Source of the DNA: Bacteroidales bacterium
GTDB lineage: Bacteria; Bacteroidota; Bacteroidia; Bacteroidales; ML635J-15
Length of the DNA: 8,738 nt
Direction of reading: 5' to 3'
Assembly (NCBI GenBank): GCA_028701945.1
Contig: JAQVPT010000143.1
Location: 1-8,738, forward strand
Shown here: positions 7,718 through 8,738 of the stretch, piece after piece
Numbering within the stretch: position 1 is the first letter of the stretch
Layout of the letters: each line of letters starts with the position of its first letter
Notes under the pieces: generated by a model
Told to the model about the DNA's origin: nothing
The model's database searches: none
What the model saw: the letters and a program-made list of their open reading frames with translations, nothing else
Translations under genes and position numbers: made by a program

Positions 7718-8593
7718 CTAAACATATCCAAAATCTCTCAAATTAAAGTCACTATCCCTCCAATCCTTTTTGACTTTAACGAAAACCTCAATAAAGACTT
7801 TCTTACCAAAGAATACTTCCATATCTTCGCGTGCATGAGTTGCGACACGTTTTAAAGCACTCCCTTTATGTCCGATAACGATACCTTTTTGACTTGGTCT
7901 TTCGACAACTATCACAACTTTTATTCTGATAATTTTTACTTCTTCCTTAAATTCTTCAACAACAACTTCGCAAGCATAAGGAACCTCTTTTTGGTAGTTT
8001 TTAAGAATTTTTTCACGCATAATTTCCGAAACAATAAATCTCTCGGTTTTATCGGTAAGCTGGTCCTTAGGAAACCATGCAGGACCTTCGGGTAAAAGAC
8101 TAAAAATACGTTCAAAAACTACATCTATATTTGTTTTATGCAATGCCGATATAAGATAGACTTCAGCGTTAGGAAGGCTTTCTTTCCAATAATCTTCAAA
8201 CTCTTTTAATTTGTCAGGTTGTACAAGGTCAATTTTATTTATCAAACACAAAACAGGCACCTTCGAGTTTTTTAATTTCTCGATATATTCCATATTTTTA
8301 TCGGGAGTCTCTACCACATCGGTAACGTAAAGAAAGATGTCGGCATCTTCAAATGAGGATACTACAAAACCCATCATTTTTTCCTGTAGTTTGTAATGAG
8401 GCTTAATAATTCCTGGCGTATCGCTATAAACAATCTGAAAATCATCGCCACTCACGATTCCTAAAATTCGATGACGAGTAGTTTGAGATTTATTCGTAAT
8501 AATTGAAATGCGTTCTCCAACCAATTCATTCATTAAAGTTGACTTTCCAACATTAGGATTTCCGACAATATTTACAAAACCTGATTTATGCAT
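7718..8593 (-). CDS. era: GTPase Era, ribosome small-subunit maturation factor
   Basis: This is a complete 291-residue protein of the usual Era length. The N-terminal GTPase domain has the P-loop GNPNVGKST (11-19), the switch I TTRHRILGI (38-46), the DTPG of G3 (58-61), the NKID guanine-specificity motif (119-122) and the SAL of G5 (149-151). The C-terminal type II KH domain covers about 200-281, with the RNA-binding loop IGHKGSALK (240-248), and the protein ends in the family-typical KKDWR--DFNLRDFGY. In characterised bacteria, Era binds the 3' end of 16S rRNA and helps assemble the 30S subunit in the cytoplasm, with GTP hydrolysis controlling release. The ATG at 8591-8593 fits the family, as the P-loop begins ten residues later. 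It stands apart from the surface-protein gene downstream, with a 298-base gap to the preferred start of that gene, so the two are unlikely to form one functional operon. The gene upstream is outside the window. Confidence 0.98.
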   Translation of the reverse strand: MHKSGFVNIVGNPNVGKSTLMNELVGERISIITNKSQTTRHRILGIVSGDDFQIVYSDTPGIIKPHYKLQEKMMGFVVSSFEDADIFLYVTDVVETPDKNMEYIEKLKNSKVPVLCLINKIDLVQPDKLKEFEDYWKESLPNAEVYLISALHKTNIDVVFERIFSLLPEGPAWFPKDQLTDKTERFIVSEIMREKILKNYQKEVPYACEVVVEEFKEEVKIIRIKVVIVVERPSQKGIVIGHKGSALKRVATHAREDMEVFFGKKVFIEVFVKVKKDWRDSDFNLRDFGYV

Positions 8594-8605
8594 ATATTTT
8601 TTTTA

Positions 8606-8639
8606 CAAAAATGAGAAAAAATATTGGATTTACTGCAAA
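8606..8639 (-). promoter_or_regulatory. Weak candidate promoter for era
   Basis: The minus strand carries TTTG (8639-8636) and, 22 bases on, CATTTTTG (8613-8606), one mismatch from TAnnTTTG. The implied start near 8599 leaves only about six bases before the ATG, and the spacing is slightly long. The promoter may instead lie beyond the window, upstream of the heptamer array. Confidence 0.25.
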
Positions 8640-8661
8640 TATTAAAAAAAAGGTTTTATAC

Positions 8662-8738
8662 GGTTCTCGGTTCTCAGTTCTCAGTTCTCAGTTCTCAGTT
8701 CTCAGTTCTCGGTTCTCAGTTCTCGGTTCTCGGTTCTC
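8662..8738. repeat. Heptanucleotide tandem repeat RGTTCTC, 11 units, continues past the edge
   Basis: Eleven uninterrupted 7-bp units fill 8662-8738 exactly. Units differ only at their first base, in the order G G A A A A A G A G G; the other six bases are invariant. On the minus strand the unit is GAGAACY. The array begins 68 bases upstream of the era start codon and has no visible right boundary, so its true length is unknown. Such arrays change copy number by slippage or recombination. No spacers are present, which excludes CRISPR. Confidence 0.95.

Noticed and set aside
7585..7720. Stop-codon readthrough or selenocysteine extension of Era
   Set aside because: Era ends in its usual FGY-type tail right at the TAG, TAG is not a selenocysteine codon, and nothing downstream resembles a known Era extension.
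8662..8738. CRISPR array
   Set aside because: The units are 7 bp, directly adjacent and without spacers.
1..8738. Defence, phage, transposon or secondary-metabolite system
   Set aside because: No transposase, integrase, nuclease, toxin, terminal inverted repeat or biosynthetic motif was found in the three genes or the spacers.

Overview
The window looks like chromosome from an AT-rich member of the phylum Bacteroidota. Three things support this: a type IX secretion system (T9SS) type A sorting domain at the end of the central protein, promoter boxes of the Bacteroidota form TAnnTTTG in front of both large genes, and A-rich leaders without Shine-Dalgarno sequences. I cannot place it more precisely. 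All three genes lie on the minus strand, so they read from right to left.

Right end (8594-8738): a short spacer upstream of era. It ends in a perfect-period heptamer array (RGTTCTC, 11 units) that runs off the window. Next is era (7718-8593), the conserved GTPase of small-subunit ribosome maturation, complete and normal in length.

Spacer 7459-7717: its era-proximal half is clearly richer in GC than its other half and has no convincing gene. The other half is AT-rich and carries the promoter box of the next gene.

Centre (3030-7418): a secreted mosaic protein of about 1,460 residues. It has a signal peptide, an N-terminal beta domain, four fibronectin type III (FN3) modules, three choice-of-anchor-J/cleaved-adhesin-like modules, two DUF5018-like modules, a pre-peptidase C-terminal (PPC)-like module and a T9SS sorting domain. 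No catalytic domain is visible. A strong intrinsic terminator follows 17 bases after its stop codon.

Left (1-2760): a second, related secreted protein, represented by its first 920 codons and cut by the window edge. It has its own promoter box. It shares the module order PPC-FN3-FN3-anchor-J with its neighbour, including a 32-base stretch with one mismatch, so the two genes are tandem paralogues.

The two large genes probably encode cell-surface or released adhesin-like proteins delivered by the T9SS. Era is an unrelated housekeeping neighbour. I see no phage, transposon, CRISPR, RNA gene or defence system. The points most worth a second look are the heptamer array, the mosaic paralogue pair, the promoter evidence that shortens the central gene's start, and the GC-richer spacer after era.
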